NCBI RefSeq assembly: GCF_029910095.1
Contig: NZ_CP094526.1
Location: 6,696,001 to 6,760,000, forward strand
Origin: Bradyrhizobium sp. ISRA464
GTDB taxonomy: Bacteria > Pseudomonadota > Alphaproteobacteria > Rhizobiales > Xanthobacteraceae
Direction: 5' to 3'
DNA: 64,000 bases
A program made the position numbers and the translations under genes. The notes under the pieces are model-generated. The model did no database searches and had not been told where the DNA came from. It saw only the letters and a program-made list of their open reading frames with translations. Shown here one piece after another: positions 17,906 to 30,038 of this stretch (the first letter of the stretch is position 1; every line of letters begins with the position of its first letter).

Positions 17906-18772
17906 CTACTTCGCGGCCATTTGGACTGCGGATGTCAGCACGCGACGCGACAAGGCCCGCACAAGGTCAAGCTTGTATGCCACGTCGGCATGAATGTCGT
18001 CGCTTGGATCAGCATTCACGACCGCAAGCTCCGCCGCATCGGTCAGAACTCGATCGTCTGGAACGGCACCTTCCAACCTCGCCTCCACCACCGACATTCG
18101 CCGCTTTCGGTCTCCGGCACCAGTAAGACCGAAATGTACATTCATCATCCGCCCCTCGCGCATCGACAGCCTGCAGCCAGCGGAGACAATGGCGAAATCG
18201 CCCTTGCGCTGTGACATCTCTTCGAATGCATAGCCTTCGCCTGCGGCCTGAGCCGGAATGCGGATCTCGGTCAGCATCTCAGCAGGTCCCACTTGCGTTT
18301 CGAAGGCGTCGATGAAGAAATTGTCAGCCGCCACAACGCGTTCGCCACGCGCACCTCGGATGACCATCGAGGCGTCAAGAAGCATGAGGACCAGCGGCAT
18401 TTCGGACGCGGGATCTGCGTGGCAAATGTTGCCACCAAGTGTCCCGCGATTGCGGATCGTGTGGTGTGCCACGCTCTGATAGGCGACGATGAGCATCGGG
18501 CAAGCCAATGCTGAGGGGCCCGCCCCCATGATGGCACTGTGGGTCGCCAGCGCGCCGATCCGAAGACTCCCATCTTGGACCCGGACATACCTCAGATCGG
18601 AGAGATTCCCGACGTCAACGAGCAGATCCGGCGTCGCCAGCCCCAAGTTCATCATCGGAATCAGACTTTGTCCGCCGGCCAGCAGCAGCGCTCCCTCTCC
18701 ATGCCTCGCAAGCGCCGCGATCGCATCCTCGATCGAACTGGCACGATGGTATTCGAAGGGCGACGGCTTCAT
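17906..18772 (-). CDS. Molybdenum hydroxylase FAD-binding subunit (CoxM-like)
   Basis: A 288-residue FAD subunit and the first gene of the operon. FAD contacts are visible in the N-terminal half: LLAGGQSLIPMMNLGLATPD (pyrophosphate loop near residues 30-50) and TIRNRGTLGGNICHADPASE (near 105-125), a signature of this family. The C-terminal CO_deh_flav_C domain follows (FGLTGAGDRKRRM). It passes electrons from the iron-sulfur subunit to an outside acceptor. The start MKPSPFEYHR is the normal start for the family. Confidence 0.92.
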   Translation of the reverse strand: MKPSPFEYHRASSIEDAIAALARHGEGALLLAGGQSLIPMMNLGLATPDLLVDVGNLSDLRYVRVQDGSLRIGALATHSAIMGAGPSALACPMLIVAYQSVAHHTIRNRGTLGGNICHADPASEMPLVLMLLDASMVIRGARGERVVAADNFFIDAFETQVGPAEMLTEIRIPAQAAGEGYAFEEMSQRKGDFAIVSAGCRLSMREGRMMNVHFGLTGAGDRKRRMSVVEARLEGAVPDDRVLTDAAELAVVNADPSDDIHADVAYKLDLVRALSRRVLTSAVQMAAK

Positions 18773-18849
18773 TCGGATCCTCCCGGCGATCTATTTATTG
18801 ACCACTTGCTCATCCTCAAGAGTCCGAACCAACCGCCGGAGGGTTTCGC

Positions 18850-19138
18850 CCGCTTCCTGTCGCCCATCACGCAAAGCACCTTGATCAACATTACGACGGG
18901 CGACGGCCCTTTCATGAAGGTCGACGAGCGCAGTGGCATTGTCGGTATTTATCAGAACTACAAGTATCAAGCTGAAATGCGAGAAGCCGTTGATAAATAC
19001 GAGTGGTTCATAAAGCGGCTGCTCGCTTCCAAGCCAACCCAAAACGTTGCGGCGGCTCCTCCACTTGAGGACACTTGCATTAAAACTATCGTTCGAGAGC
19101 GAAGTGAAAGCGCTGACACACTGGTCGCGTGCTTATAG
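18850..19138 (+). pseudogene. Tyrosine-integrase-like C-terminal remnant
   Basis: The last part of this frame reads SGIVGIYQNYKYQAEMREAV and DKYEWFIKRLL, which fits the tail of P4-type phage integrases (GVYNR-Y--E-R-ALE-W). The catalytic Tyr in such tails is the one in a VYxR-type motif, here IYQN. Upstream residues are not recognisable. Low-confidence call; if correct it marks an old integration event beside the molybdenum hydroxylase operon. Confidence 0.35.
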
Positions 19139-19405
19139 AAGCGCTCGACGAGGTTCGAAATTCCCCAAGGATGGGCGGGTGGTGAGTGCAACCGTGTCGG
19201 CACGGACGCTTTGGGGGCCGGAAGGGAGTCGAGAGGCATGTGGGGCTCGCACCGACTGGTACTCATTCTTTGCATGCAAGCTGAGCTCTGCTCGATTCCG
19301 TCATTACCCACGGCGTCGGCGCCCGATTTTGGCGCCGACGTCGATGCCCACGAACCGGCTTTGGATGGCTCGAGAGGAAGCCTGGAGCTTGGCTGGTCGG
19401 GCCCT

Positions 19406-21094
19406 TCAATCGAACTTATAGGAGGCCTGAAAGAACGTGCCCCAGCGCTCCATGCTGTACTTCCCAAATACGGACGGTTCACCCACGCAGCCGTGGCTGC
19501 TGCACAGAGAGTCGCCCCGTTTTTTGGTCCACATGGCCCAATAGCGCCCCCCGACGCCGACGCTGATGTTCTTTGTGAGGAAGTAGGACAACACGCCTTC
19601 AACCTGGACTCCGCCGCCACCATTGCCGTGTTGCTCATCAAAGGTGGTCTCGTCGCGCAAGAGATGATAGTCACGTCCCTTGAAATCGGTCCAGGGCAGA
19701 TAAGCGATATCAGCGCTCAAGCGCCAGCGCTCGGTCAGCATGGTTTCGGCGCTCAGGCCGATCCGGGGCGCATTCCATTGAGTATCCTCGCCGCCGATGA
19801 CCCGGCTGTCACCCGGCGCTAAACATCGATGCAGCGGGTTAGCCACTTGCACGCATCCAATCGAGTCCGAGCTCTGGCCGTAATAGGTCCAGCCTATAAA
19901 TCCGCCGACCTTGTAGTCGCTACCGCGCAGGAAATCGTAACCGACATCGGCCGTGTAGTATGTGAACCTTCCATTTGCTTGCCCTGATAACGTATTGACA
20001 TATGAGCCGCCCCAATCTTCATCATTCATGTTTCCTTTGTTGAACTGCCCGAGGCCAACATTGCTCTTCAGGAACACTCCCCAAGGGCTATCAAGGCGGC
20101 CAAATAACTCTCCCGAAAGTCCGTCCAGTCCGTGATAAGTGAGCCTCGATATGAGCATGCTGGGCTCATACGGCCGGCCATAGCGCACTCCGCTGTGGTC
20201 CCACTGGAATCGTCCTCGGCTCAGCCAGAGCCGCGAGCCGCCTTCGAATGACCAGCCGGACGCGTAGGGAATGGGTGGTGCGCTGCTGGCTGACTTCGCG
20301 TACGGCGGCGCATTGGACCATTCTGTCGCTTTTGGGTCGGCGTCAAAATGGTAGTTCAGGCCAATCTTTCCGATGTGATAGTTGCTGGACAGATTGGTGG
20401 TGTTCGGCGGCAGAATTGCAGACGGGAACTGGACTGTCGCGGCGGTCGCGACAGCTGGCCCGCCGAAATGCAGATAGTCATACTCAACGTTCACCGACCA
20501 TGCAGGCGTGAGGGCTTGCTCGACGCCCAGCCCGATGACGCTACCGACACGACCATCGTCGAAATGGGTTTTCCCCTGTGGAAAGCGGCCGCCTTCAGCG
20601 TTGTTGACGACGTCGCCCCGATTGTTTTGCCAAGCCAAGCCTGCCTTGAGATAGGCCAGCGTGTGCCCGAGCGTGCCAAAGGCGTAACCGACGCGGCCGG
20701 TCCCGGTGGCAAAGAGGCTCGGACCTGCTTTGCAGTTTGCGCTCACGACGAAGCCCGAAGAGGCAAGGCATGTATTTGTGCCATCGGAGACAGCGCCGCT
20801 GGCATCCAGCTCGATGCCAAACACCCAGCTGTTGTTCTGCCAGTTGTAGCCGACCTGGCCACCTGCAAGGAACGCCGGGGTATCGACGATGCCGCCATAG
20901 ATTGATGGACCGTACGGACTACTGAAGGAGGTTCGGCCGTACCCACCGCCGACGTGTCCGCCAATATAGCCGCCAGACCAGTCCCACACCGCCCTTGGCA
21001 GTTTAAGTTGTGGCTCAAGGTCCGCCGCCTTGGCTGCGCTGCTTGCGACGAGCGCAATTGTTGTCGCACCACAAAAAATAATTGTCGATCGCAT
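19406..21094 (-). CDS. Two-domain outer-membrane beta-barrel protein
   Basis: A 562-residue exported protein. The signal peptide is MRSTIIFCGATTIALVASSAAKA, followed by ADLEPQLKLP. Residues 35-280 resemble the RopB/Omp25-type barrel common in Rhizobiales (DWSGGYIGGHVGGGYGRT, VGYNWQNNSWVFGIE, LNYHFD). A second half (about 300-562) begins SGWSFEGGSRLWLSRGRFQW and has alternating aromatic strands ending in ASYKFD, a typical barrel C-terminus. The second half looks like an omptin-type or similar 10-strand barrel, although protease residues cannot be assigned. The chosen ATG gives a clean signal peptide; earlier in-frame codons do not. Surface role during symbiosis is conjecture. Confidence 0.8.
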   Translation of the reverse strand: MRSTIIFCGATTIALVASSAAKAADLEPQLKLPRAVWDWSGGYIGGHVGGGYGRTSFSSPYGPSIYGGIVDTPAFLAGGQVGYNWQNNSWVFGIELDASGAVSDGTNTCLASSGFVVSANCKAGPSLFATGTGRVGYAFGTLGHTLAYLKAGLAWQNNRGDVVNNAEGGRFPQGKTHFDDGRVGSVIGLGVEQALTPAWSVNVEYDYLHFGGPAVATAATVQFPSAILPPNTTNLSSNYHIGKIGLNYHFDADPKATEWSNAPPYAKSASSAPPIPYASGWSFEGGSRLWLSRGRFQWDHSGVRYGRPYEPSMLISRLTYHGLDGLSGELFGRLDSPWGVFLKSNVGLGQFNKGNMNDEDWGGSYVNTLSGQANGRFTYYTADVGYDFLRGSDYKVGGFIGWTYYGQSSDSIGCVQVANPLHRCLAPGDSRVIGGEDTQWNAPRIGLSAETMLTERWRLSADIAYLPWTDFKGRDYHLLRDETTFDEQHGNGGGGVQVEGVLSYFLTKNISVGVGGRYWAMWTKKRGDSLCSSHGCVGEPSVFGKYSMERWGTFFQASYKFD

Positions 21095-21637
21095 CAAAGG
21101 TTGCCCTGCACTTCCCGGTCCATAATTCGACTCCTTAAGTTCTCGCCGCACGGCAAATCGTTGGGGCAGACCAGACACTCGCCGCTGCGCGCGCCAAGTC
21201 GGCCTCGAAGATCACCGTAGTGCGACTGGTGATGATGCCCTGAACGAAGCAAGCCCCGTGCCGAGCCAAATTCGTATGTTGTGCCGGCGTTTCGTGAGAG
21301 TGTGTCGCGTCAACTTGCTGACAATGGTCTAGAGTCTGACAATCGAAGCGCGCGACAATCTCTCCATCGCGTGTTGAATGTGCGAGGCAGGCCCAATGCG
21401 CAACATTCATATTTCGTGGAGTGGTCGCGCTGCAAAGCGTGGTATCGACCAACTGGTTTCGAGTTAACGTGATAAGAAAGCTATTTTATGAGGAAGCGAA
21501 TCGCCGCTTCACTGTTGCGCCCTTATCGTCATCGCACTGAATGGCCGGCTCGGCATGCCGTCGATCATGAGCTTGAGATACATGTGATGGTTTTCTTCCG
21601 CAACCAGCCAAGGGTCTTGCTTCGAAAGGAGTTGCAT
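21095..21637. other. Intergenic region upstream of the outer-membrane protein gene
   Basis: About 540 bp without an assignable gene. It must hold the promoter of the minus-strand barrel gene and of the plus-strand membrane gene at 21638. No known operator recognised. Confidence 0.4.
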
Positions 21638-21959
21638 ATGCCGATTCTTCCAATCGCCTACTTCATCCTCGGAATTGTGCAGCTTGCCGCATATCTCGAG
21701 GGAGTTGAGCTTTGGCTCGGCTTCGGGTTCGTGGTCGACCTGATCAGCTTCGTGATGCTCGCCTTAGCACCGCTCGGCTCGATCGTAGCGGCAGCTGTTT
21801 CATTCTATGGGGCGTATCGCGGCTGACATTGGAAGTGGTGGCAAGCCGCACTGCTCTGCTTCCCGTTTGCTATCTTGTCGATTGCGATGCTTGTCCTGCA
21901 GGGCTCGGCGAACGTTCTCGACGGTCTGGTAATGCGCCAGGGATCGGTGTGATGAGGCA
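21638..21959 (+). pseudogene. Small multi-helix membrane protein interrupted by an in-frame TGA
   Basis: ATG at 21638 follows AAAGGAG closely. The frame encodes PILPIAYFILGIVQLAAYL, a second helix around FVVDLISFVMLALAPLG, and SIVAAAVSFYGAYRG, then TGA at 21824-21826. In the same frame, coding continues HWKWWQAALLCFPFAILSIA and MLVLQGSANVLDGL to a stop. The TGA sits where a Trp codon (TGG) would complete an aromatic WHWKWW cluster, so it is most likely a nonsense mutation. The truncated form would be 62 residues, the full form about 106 with three or four helices. Function unknown. Confidence 0.6.
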
Positions 21960-22272
21960 CTTCCATCCCGGTTCGAAGCGATACACCGGCTGGTCGAGCA
22001 GGCCCTCGAAGCCTGCACATTCAGCGCAGGAGATCGATCCCAAAGCCTCGCCTTGATGATGCAATCCTCTAAGCTGCGGCGGCCGGCTTCGGCGACGACG
22101 CGCCACAGCCGATGAAGATGATGGGATGGACGGCCCCTGCTCCCCGGCATCGAAGTGCCGTAACGTGGTCCTCGCTGAACGCCACAACGAGAGGAGCCGT
22201 CCGCATCGGGCGACGGCGTTGCGTCGGGATCGGACGGACGGCAGCGGACGCACGCCGCTACCTCCCGTGTGT
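21960..22272. other. Gap downstream of the gibberellin operon
   Basis: GC-rich stretch with overlapping frames on both strands but no recognised family. I see no strong terminator for the operon that ends at 22273. Confidence 0.4.
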
Positions 22273-24722
<2,450 letters not shown>

Positions 24723-25017
24723 GCGGGATGTTCTTTCTGCAGACGGTTGACGAGAACCGATCGGGCAGACGCCGCGCATGTCGCCGTAGGCCCGAAGCGT
24801 AGCCAGCGCCGGACGGCCGCCCTGTGCGGGCACGGCGATGCGCCCCGATGCCGGCGCCGCTCCGCCGCATAGGCTTGCGCGCAGCGCGCCGCGTGCGCCG
24901 CGGCCGTGCTGGGCAACCGCTGCGATCGGCGCCGCGGACTCGGACACAGTGCCGCATGCACCGCTGCCGCCGGCCGATCGCAGCGGCACAGCGGCGGCTC
25001 CATGCGGACGGGCGCGC
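24723..25017. other. GC-rich spacer inside the gibberellin operon
   Basis: About 295 bp separate the GGPP synthase stop from the cyclase start, unlike the overlapping junctions elsewhere in the operon. The frame is open but very Ala/Arg/Gly rich and unlike a known protein. It could be the scar of a lost gene; no isopentenyl diphosphate isomerase (idi) motif is seen. Confidence 0.45.
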
Positions 25018-26025
25018 TCATGCGCATGGCGCGTGCTTGAACAGGTACGCGTTGGCCCGCTGTAGGATTTGCGCCAACCGTTCCGCACGCGGCCCCAGCG
25101 GCGCGATGGCCTCCCCGGCATCGCGCAACAAATCCAGCGCGAACTGGCGAGCTGCCTTAAGTCCCATGATCGACGCGCAGGTCGGCTTCTGCGCCGCCGC
25201 GTCCTTGCCGGGGGTCTTGCCCAGCGTCGCGGTATCCGCTGTCACGTCGAGAATGTCGTCGATCACCTGCAACGCCAGGCCGAAACAGGCGCTGTAGCGA
25301 TCGAGCGCACAATACAGCGCGGCGTGCGCGGCATCCTCCGCGACGGCGCATAGAGCGCCCATGCGGACGGACGCTCGCACGAGCGCTCCGCTCTTCATCC
25401 GGTGCATCGCCACGATCCTGTCCAGCTCCACGTGCTGTCCAACCAGCGACAGATCCATGGCCTGCCCGCCTGCGGCACCCTCGGCGGACACCGCCTGCGC
25501 CAGTTCGCGCACGAGCGCGATAGTCTTGTCGCCCGGCGCATCCAGGCTCGCCAGGGTCAGGAAGGCGTGCGCCTGCAGCGCATCGCCGACCAGGATCGCG
25601 GTAGCTTCGCCGAACTTGACGTGCACGGTCGGAAGGCCGCGACGAAGCACGTCGTCGTCCATCGCGGGCAGATCGTCGTGGACCAGGGTACAGGCGTGCA
25701 TCATCTCGATGGCGGCGCCGACGTCGTCGAGCATGTGCGCCGGCGTGTCGGCCAGTGCGCCGGCAGCCAGACAGAGCAAGGCGCGGGTGCGCTTGCCGCC
25801 ATGCAAGGTGGCGTAGCGCATCGCCGCCATCAGCTCGGTCTTGCCATCATGTTCGGCGCAGAGAAGACGCGCCAGCACCTGTTCGACCCGCTTTGCGCCG
25901 TCCCGCATCCAGATCTCGGGCAGCAGCCCGCCGGATGCGACGCACGCCTGCGCGCCCCATCCGCCGAGCGCGGAATCACCAGTTCTGTCGTCCTGTGGCG
26001 TAGAGCCGGTCTGCATGTTGCTCAT
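25018..26025 (-). CDS. Geranylgeranyl diphosphate synthase (gibberellin operon)
   Basis: A 335-residue trans-isoprenyl diphosphate synthase supplying GGPP. The first Asp-rich motif is DDLPAMDDD at residues 117-125, preceded by GGKRTRALLCLAAG; the second is DDILDVTAD after FGLALQVI. A KTxxL-type segment is present (ATLGKTPGKDAA). The start MSNMQTGSTP is preceded by AGGGACAAGGAC; the open frame to 26130 lacks family similarity. It lies after CYP117 and before the cyclase. Confidence 0.94.
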   Translation of the reverse strand: MSNMQTGSTPQDDRTGDSALGGWGAQACVASGGLLPEIWMRDGAKRVEQVLARLLCAEHDGKTELMAAMRYATLHGGKRTRALLCLAAGALADTPAHMLDDVGAAIEMMHACTLVHDDLPAMDDDVLRRGLPTVHVKFGEATAILVGDALQAHAFLTLASLDAPGDKTIALVRELAQAVSAEGAAGGQAMDLSLVGQHVELDRIVAMHRMKSGALVRASVRMGALCAVAEDAAHAALYCALDRYSACFGLALQVIDDILDVTADTATLGKTPGKDAAAQKPTCASIMGLKAARQFALDLLRDAGEAIAPLGPRAERLAQILQRANAYLFKHAPCA

Positions 26026-26169
26026 GTCCTTGTCCCTGACAGGAGACCGCCATGGCGGGCGGCGAGCCGACGCGGTGTTGTCGGCGTCGCACCGAGCGCG
26101 CGCGCCGAATGCGGCAATGCCGCGCCGCATCGGCGCCGCTGCCTCGCCACACGCGCATGCGATGCCAGC

Positions 26170-27513
26170 TCATGAGAATCCGATGCGGACAGTCATGGAC
26201 GGATGTGCGGTCGGGTAATAGCGCCGGCCTTTTTCGGCGTCGCTCAGCAACCGCGGCCGCACCCCGGCCTCGTGCATGGTCAGCGCCAAGGCGGTGCAAA
26301 ACTGCACCAGTTCCAGCCACGCCAGGTGGTAGCCGATGCAGACATGGGGGCCGGTACCGAACTGCATCATGTCCACCGGCCGGATCGGCTCCGTGCGTTG
26401 CAGCCACCGCGCCAGCCGAAACTGATCAGGCGCCTCGTGCAGCAGCGCGGAGGTCGAGAAATGCAGCAGCGGGATGCACAGATCGGTGGCCGCGGGAATG
26501 CGCCGCTCGCCGAGTTGCAATTCACGCCGTGCGCGACGCACCAGGAGCGGCGTCGCCGGATGCAGGCGCAGCGTCTCGCGGAACAGCGCCTCGGCGACCG
26601 GACACTGCGCCAGGTCCGCGTGCCGGGTCGGCACCGCGCCCACCCGCTGCGCCTCCTCGACCAGGGCGTCCCACAGAAGAGGCTGCCGCGCCAGCTCGAT
26701 CACCATCCAAGCCATCGTCGAGGCGGTGGTGTCGTGACCACCAAGCAACAGCAAGCGGATATTGGCGACCAGGACATCATCGGAGAGCGCATCGTCGCTG
26801 CGATCGAAGGCGCTCACCATGTCGGTGATCAATCCGGTGCGCGCGGCATGTTCGCGCGCGTCGCGGACGAACTCACGCAACCGCGCATCGATCCAGTCGC
26901 GGGCGGCGCGGCCGCGCCGCAAGGGCAGTCCGGGCAGGTCGACCGGGGGCGCGACGATCAACTGCAGCAGTTGCCGGTACTTGCGACGCCATCCCGGCAG
27001 ATCCTGCGCGGTGATTCCCATGAGGCTGAAGATGAGCTTGAGCATCAGATCGCCGGTTTCGCGCAGGATGGTTACGTCGCCGCGGTCGCGCCACCTCTGC
27101 ACCCGCGCCTGGATGACAGGTGCGAGCAGCTCGCCGATGCCGGCCTGGGTCAGCCCCGGGGGCAGGAACGCCGCCTGGATCGCATCGCGCGCCTGCCGGT
27201 GCGCGCCGCCGTCCTGGGTGACCAACGTTCCGCCAAACAATTCGGGCGCGATCTCTTCGATCAGCGCCGAGGACACGTCCTTGTGCCGGAGCAGTGCGAA
27301 AGCATCCGGATCAAGACAGGTCATCAGCTGTCCGGCAGGGCCGAAATCCAGCCAGAAGTGGCTGCCCAGCGTCCGTTCCGCGTGCCGCAGCAGGCGCGGC
27401 AGGTCGCAGACGATGGCGGGAAGATGCCCGACCAAGGGGAAAGCGCCGGGCACGAGCGGGATGTCGTGCCGCAGCCGATGCCGACGGTTCAGCGGGTTGA
27501 GCAGCATGTTCAT
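26170..27513 (-). CDS. Cytochrome P450 CYP117 (gibberellin operon)
   Basis: A 447-residue P450. In characterised rhizobial gibberellin operons CYP117 performs the three-step oxidation of ent-kaurene to ent-kaurenoic acid. The I-helix oxygen motif is GGHDTTAST, the ExxR pair lies in FRETLRLHP, and the heme-thiolate loop is FGTGPHVCIGYHLAWLE. The start at 27513 shares one base with the SDR stop (TGATG), so translation is coupled. No membrane anchor is seen; electrons probably come from the ferredoxin fused to CYP114. Confidence 0.93.
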   Translation of the reverse strand: MNMLLNPLNRRHRLRHDIPLVPGAFPLVGHLPAIVCDLPRLLRHAERTLGSHFWLDFGPAGQLMTCLDPDAFALLRHKDVSSALIEEIAPELFGGTLVTQDGGAHRQARDAIQAAFLPPGLTQAGIGELLAPVIQARVQRWRDRGDVTILRETGDLMLKLIFSLMGITAQDLPGWRRKYRQLLQLIVAPPVDLPGLPLRRGRAARDWIDARLREFVRDAREHAARTGLITDMVSAFDRSDDALSDDVLVANIRLLLLGGHDTTASTMAWMVIELARQPLLWDALVEEAQRVGAVPTRHADLAQCPVAEALFRETLRLHPATPLLVRRARRELQLGERRIPAATDLCIPLLHFSTSALLHEAPDQFRLARWLQRTEPIRPVDMMQFGTGPHVCIGYHLAWLELVQFCTALALTMHEAGVRPRLLSDAEKGRRYYPTAHPSMTVRIGFS

Positions 27514-28358
27514 CAGCAGCGCGGCGAGGCGGCCGCTTCGGCGGTCTCGTCGGAAGGCCGCGCGGCGCGGCTGTTGCCACCGTCGGCGTACGTCGGCACA
27601 TGCGCCAGCATGCCGCCGTCGATGCACACGACCTGGCCGGTGATGAACGCAGCATCGTCGGAGAGCAGGAACGCCACCAGCGCTGCCACGTCCTCAGGGC
27701 GGCCGACGCGCGGCAGGAGCTGGTGCCGGCGCAGATGCCGTTGCATGCACTCGTCCAGCTTGGCGAGGAGACGCTCGGTCATGATGAGACCCGGCGCAAC
27801 CGCGTTGCAGCGGATCTGCGCATGACCGTACTGGGTGGCGAGCGAGGCCGATAGCATGTTCATCGCCGCCTTCGACGCGGCGTAGGAGGTCTGCGCGGTG
27901 TCACCGCTGAGCCCCTGGCACGACGACATGTTGACGATCGCGCCGCCGCCCCGGGCGATCATCCGTGGGATGGCCTGCCGGCAGCAGAGCAACGTGCCGC
28001 GCAGATTGGTCGCCATGGTCTGATCCCAAACCGCCAGGTCCAGGTCGAGGATCGCGCCGTCGCACGGCGTCAGATGCATGGCGCTCGCGTTGTTCACCAG
28101 CAGGTCGACCCCAGTGAAGTGCCGCTCCGCCGTCTCGAACAGCGCTGCCACCGCCTGCGCATCGGCGATGTCGATCGCCAGGGCGAGCGCGTGGCCCGCT
28201 TCGGCCGCGATTTGCGCGGTGCAGGCAATGGCCGCCGAGCCATCAATGTCGGCGACCACCACTCTGCCGCCCTCACGCGCGATGGCGAGGGCGCATGCCT
28301 TGCCGATGCCGGCGCCGGCGCCGGTCACCACGGCCACCTTGCCTTCAAACCGTCCCAT
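27513..28358 (-). CDS. Short-chain dehydrogenase/reductase of the gibberellin operon
   Basis: A 281-residue classical SDR. The Rossmann motif is [10 protein letters not shown], the NNAS motif follows (LLVNNASAM), and the catalytic tetrad Ser-Tyr-Lys is in [10 protein letters not shown] and YAASKAAM. It is thought to act with CYP114 at the ring-contraction stage, where GA12-aldehyde is oxidised on the way to GA9. The start [11 protein letters not shown] at 28358 overlaps the CYP114-ferredoxin gene by 14 bp. Confidence 0.93.
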   Translation of the reverse strand: MGRFEGKVAVVTGAGAGIGKACALAIAREGGRVVVADIDGSAAIACTAQIAAEAGHALALAIDIADAQAVAALFETAERHFTGVDLLVNNASAMHLTPCDGAILDLDLAVWDQTMATNLRGTLLCCRQAIPRMIARGGGAIVNMSSCQGLSGDTAQTSYAASKAAMNMLSASLATQYGHAQIRCNAVAPGLIMTERLLAKLDECMQRHLRRHQLLPRVGRPEDVAALVAFLLSDDAAFITGQVVCIDGGMLAHVPTYADGGNSRAARPSDETAEAAASPRC

Positions 28359-29943
28359 CGTGTCCTCCCGGATTGCGTTGGTCTTTCGCGGCATGCTGCT
28401 CGGCCTCCGCCGCGGAAGACACACTGTCGGCGCTGGTGCGCTCGTCATCGCCAGCATCGCTTTCGATGACCCGAATGGCGGCAACCGGGCACTGGCTGGC
28501 TGCGAGCCGCACGGCGGCGTGCAGCGCCTGCGGGACTGTCGCCCCGCACACTTCGGCCACGCCGTCCGGTTCGCGCTGGCGAAAGGTGCCCGGCAGCGTC
28601 AGCACACACTGCCCGCTGGTTCCGCACAGATCCTGGTCGACCACGACGCACATCTCAGTCCCCTGCGCACGCAGCCGCACCGGCAGCCCGCGGAACGTCC
28701 TAAGGAACGCGGACGGCTCCCGGGTCGGCTGCTCGGCCAATGCCAGCGTGGGAAAGCGCGCCTCAATCCGCGGCAAGCTCTCGGCCAACTGCACCCGGGC
28801 CAGTTGCGCACCAAGGCAGAAGTGGATGCCGTGGCCGAAGCTCAGCATGATCTTCCCATCGGTCGACATGCCAGGACTGGTGCCGTAGAACCGCGCCGGA
28901 TCGAAGCGGTCGGGATCGGCGAAGGCGTCCGGGTCGCGGTTGCCGGACGCGATCAGCACGCGCACGTCCGCGTTCTTCGGGATCACCACGCCCCCCAGTT
29001 CGATGTCGCGCTGGGCGATACGGGGAATGGAGCTGAACATGGCGGGCGGATCGCAGCGCAGGACTTCTTCGACGAACGCCTTCACCCCCGCAGCGTCTCC
29101 CCGCAGCCAGTGCCGCTGTTCGGGATACGCCAGCATGGCCAGGACCGCATGGTCGATGGTCGCAGCAGTGGTGGCGAAGCCGCCCAGCAGCATGCCCCAC
29201 AACATGCTGATCAACTCCGCATCCGACAGCATGTCGGCATCATCGTCGTGTGCACCGATCAACATCGACACGATGTCGTGGCGGGGATCGGTGCGCTTGC
29301 GCTGTATGAGGCCGCCGAAGTAGGCCTTCACTGTGGCACTGGCCGCATCCGCCGCGGCGAGCTGGGGATCGCAGGCGTGCGGGCTCAGGCCTTCCAGAAT
29401 GGTGCCGATGCCGGCGGCGAGGGCGAACATGTCGTCCTGGGGCATGCCGAACAGTTCGGCGAAGACCAGCATCGGCAAGGCCAGCGCGAATTCCCGATGC
29501 AGGTCTACCGCCTCCCCGCGCTCCAGCACGGGCGCCATGCCGTCCAGGCGCGCTGTGACGATGCGCGCGATGCTCGGCCGCAGGTTGTCGATCTGGCTCA
29601 TGGTGAAATCGCGCGAGATCAGCCGGCGCAGACGCGTATGCGTCGGTGGGTCCTTCATCGCTAGCGTGGAGGCCAGCAGATTGAGCGACAGGCTGGTCGC
29701 CGCACGCGGGAAATAGCGCGCCAGTTCGCCCGGCGCCGGTCCCCGAAACGCATCGCCCGTGGCCTTGAGTGCCCAGTAGATGTCGGCGTGGCGGCTCAAC
29801 AGAAAGAGGCCCGATGCCGCGCGATGCACCGGATCGTGCTCGCGCAACCACCGCATGAACGGATACGGATCGCGGATGCACGCTGGCGACGCCAGTTCGG
29901 CGAAGGCGTCGGAGCATGGTGCCGTGGTTTCTTGCACGTCCAT
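28345..29943 (-). CDS. CYP114-ferredoxin fusion (gibberellin operon)
   Basis: A single 532-residue frame holds a P450 and a C-terminal 3Fe-4S-type ferredoxin. The P450 part (about 1-425) has the I-helix motif GGFATTAAT and the heme loop [17 protein letters not shown]. The ferredoxin part has [14 protein letters not shown], a middle Cys in AEVCGATV and a last Cys in [11 protein letters not shown]. In this pathway CYP114 with its ferredoxin oxidises ent-kaurenoic acid and drives ring contraction. In other gibberellin operons the ferredoxin (Fd) is a separate gene. The start [10 protein letters not shown] at 29943 gives a normal P450 N-terminus. No stop or frameshift separates the two parts. Confidence 0.92.
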   Translation of the reverse strand: MDVQETTAPCSDAFAELASPACIRDPYPFMRWLREHDPVHRAASGLFLLSRHADIYWALKATGDAFRGPAPGELARYFPRAATSLSLNLLASTLAMKDPPTHTRLRRLISRDFTMSQIDNLRPSIARIVTARLDGMAPVLERGEAVDLHREFALALPMLVFAELFGMPQDDMFALAAGIGTILEGLSPHACDPQLAAADAASATVKAYFGGLIQRKRTDPRHDIVSMLIGAHDDDADMLSDAELISMLWGMLLGGFATTAATIDHAVLAMLAYPEQRHWLRGDAAGVKAFVEEVLRCDPPAMFSSIPRIAQRDIELGGVVIPKNADVRVLIASGNRDPDAFADPDRFDPARFYGTSPGMSTDGKIMLSFGHGIHFCLGAQLARVQLAESLPRIEARFPTLALAEQPTREPSAFLRTFRGLPVRLRAQGTEMCVVVDQDLCGTSGQCVLTLPGTFRQREPDGVAEVCGATVPQALHAAVRLAASQCPVAAIRVIESDAGDDERTSADSVSSAAEAEQHAAKDQRNPGGHDGTV

Positions 29944-30038
29944 CTTGGTTACCTGTCGGCTGGCTGATCTGACCGGCGCACGGCGGGCGCGCCGGCAAAT
30001 TGCTGAGAAGATCGCAATCCCCGAGCGGCTTCCGCGCA

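Noticed and set aside
26203..27825. 540-residue plus-strand frame across CYP117
   Set aside because: Antisense shadow caused by high GC at third positions; the minus strand holds the P450 motifs.
28078..29664. 528-residue plus-strand frame across CYP114-ferredoxin
   Set aside because: Antisense shadow; no motif or ribosome site, opposite to an intact operon.
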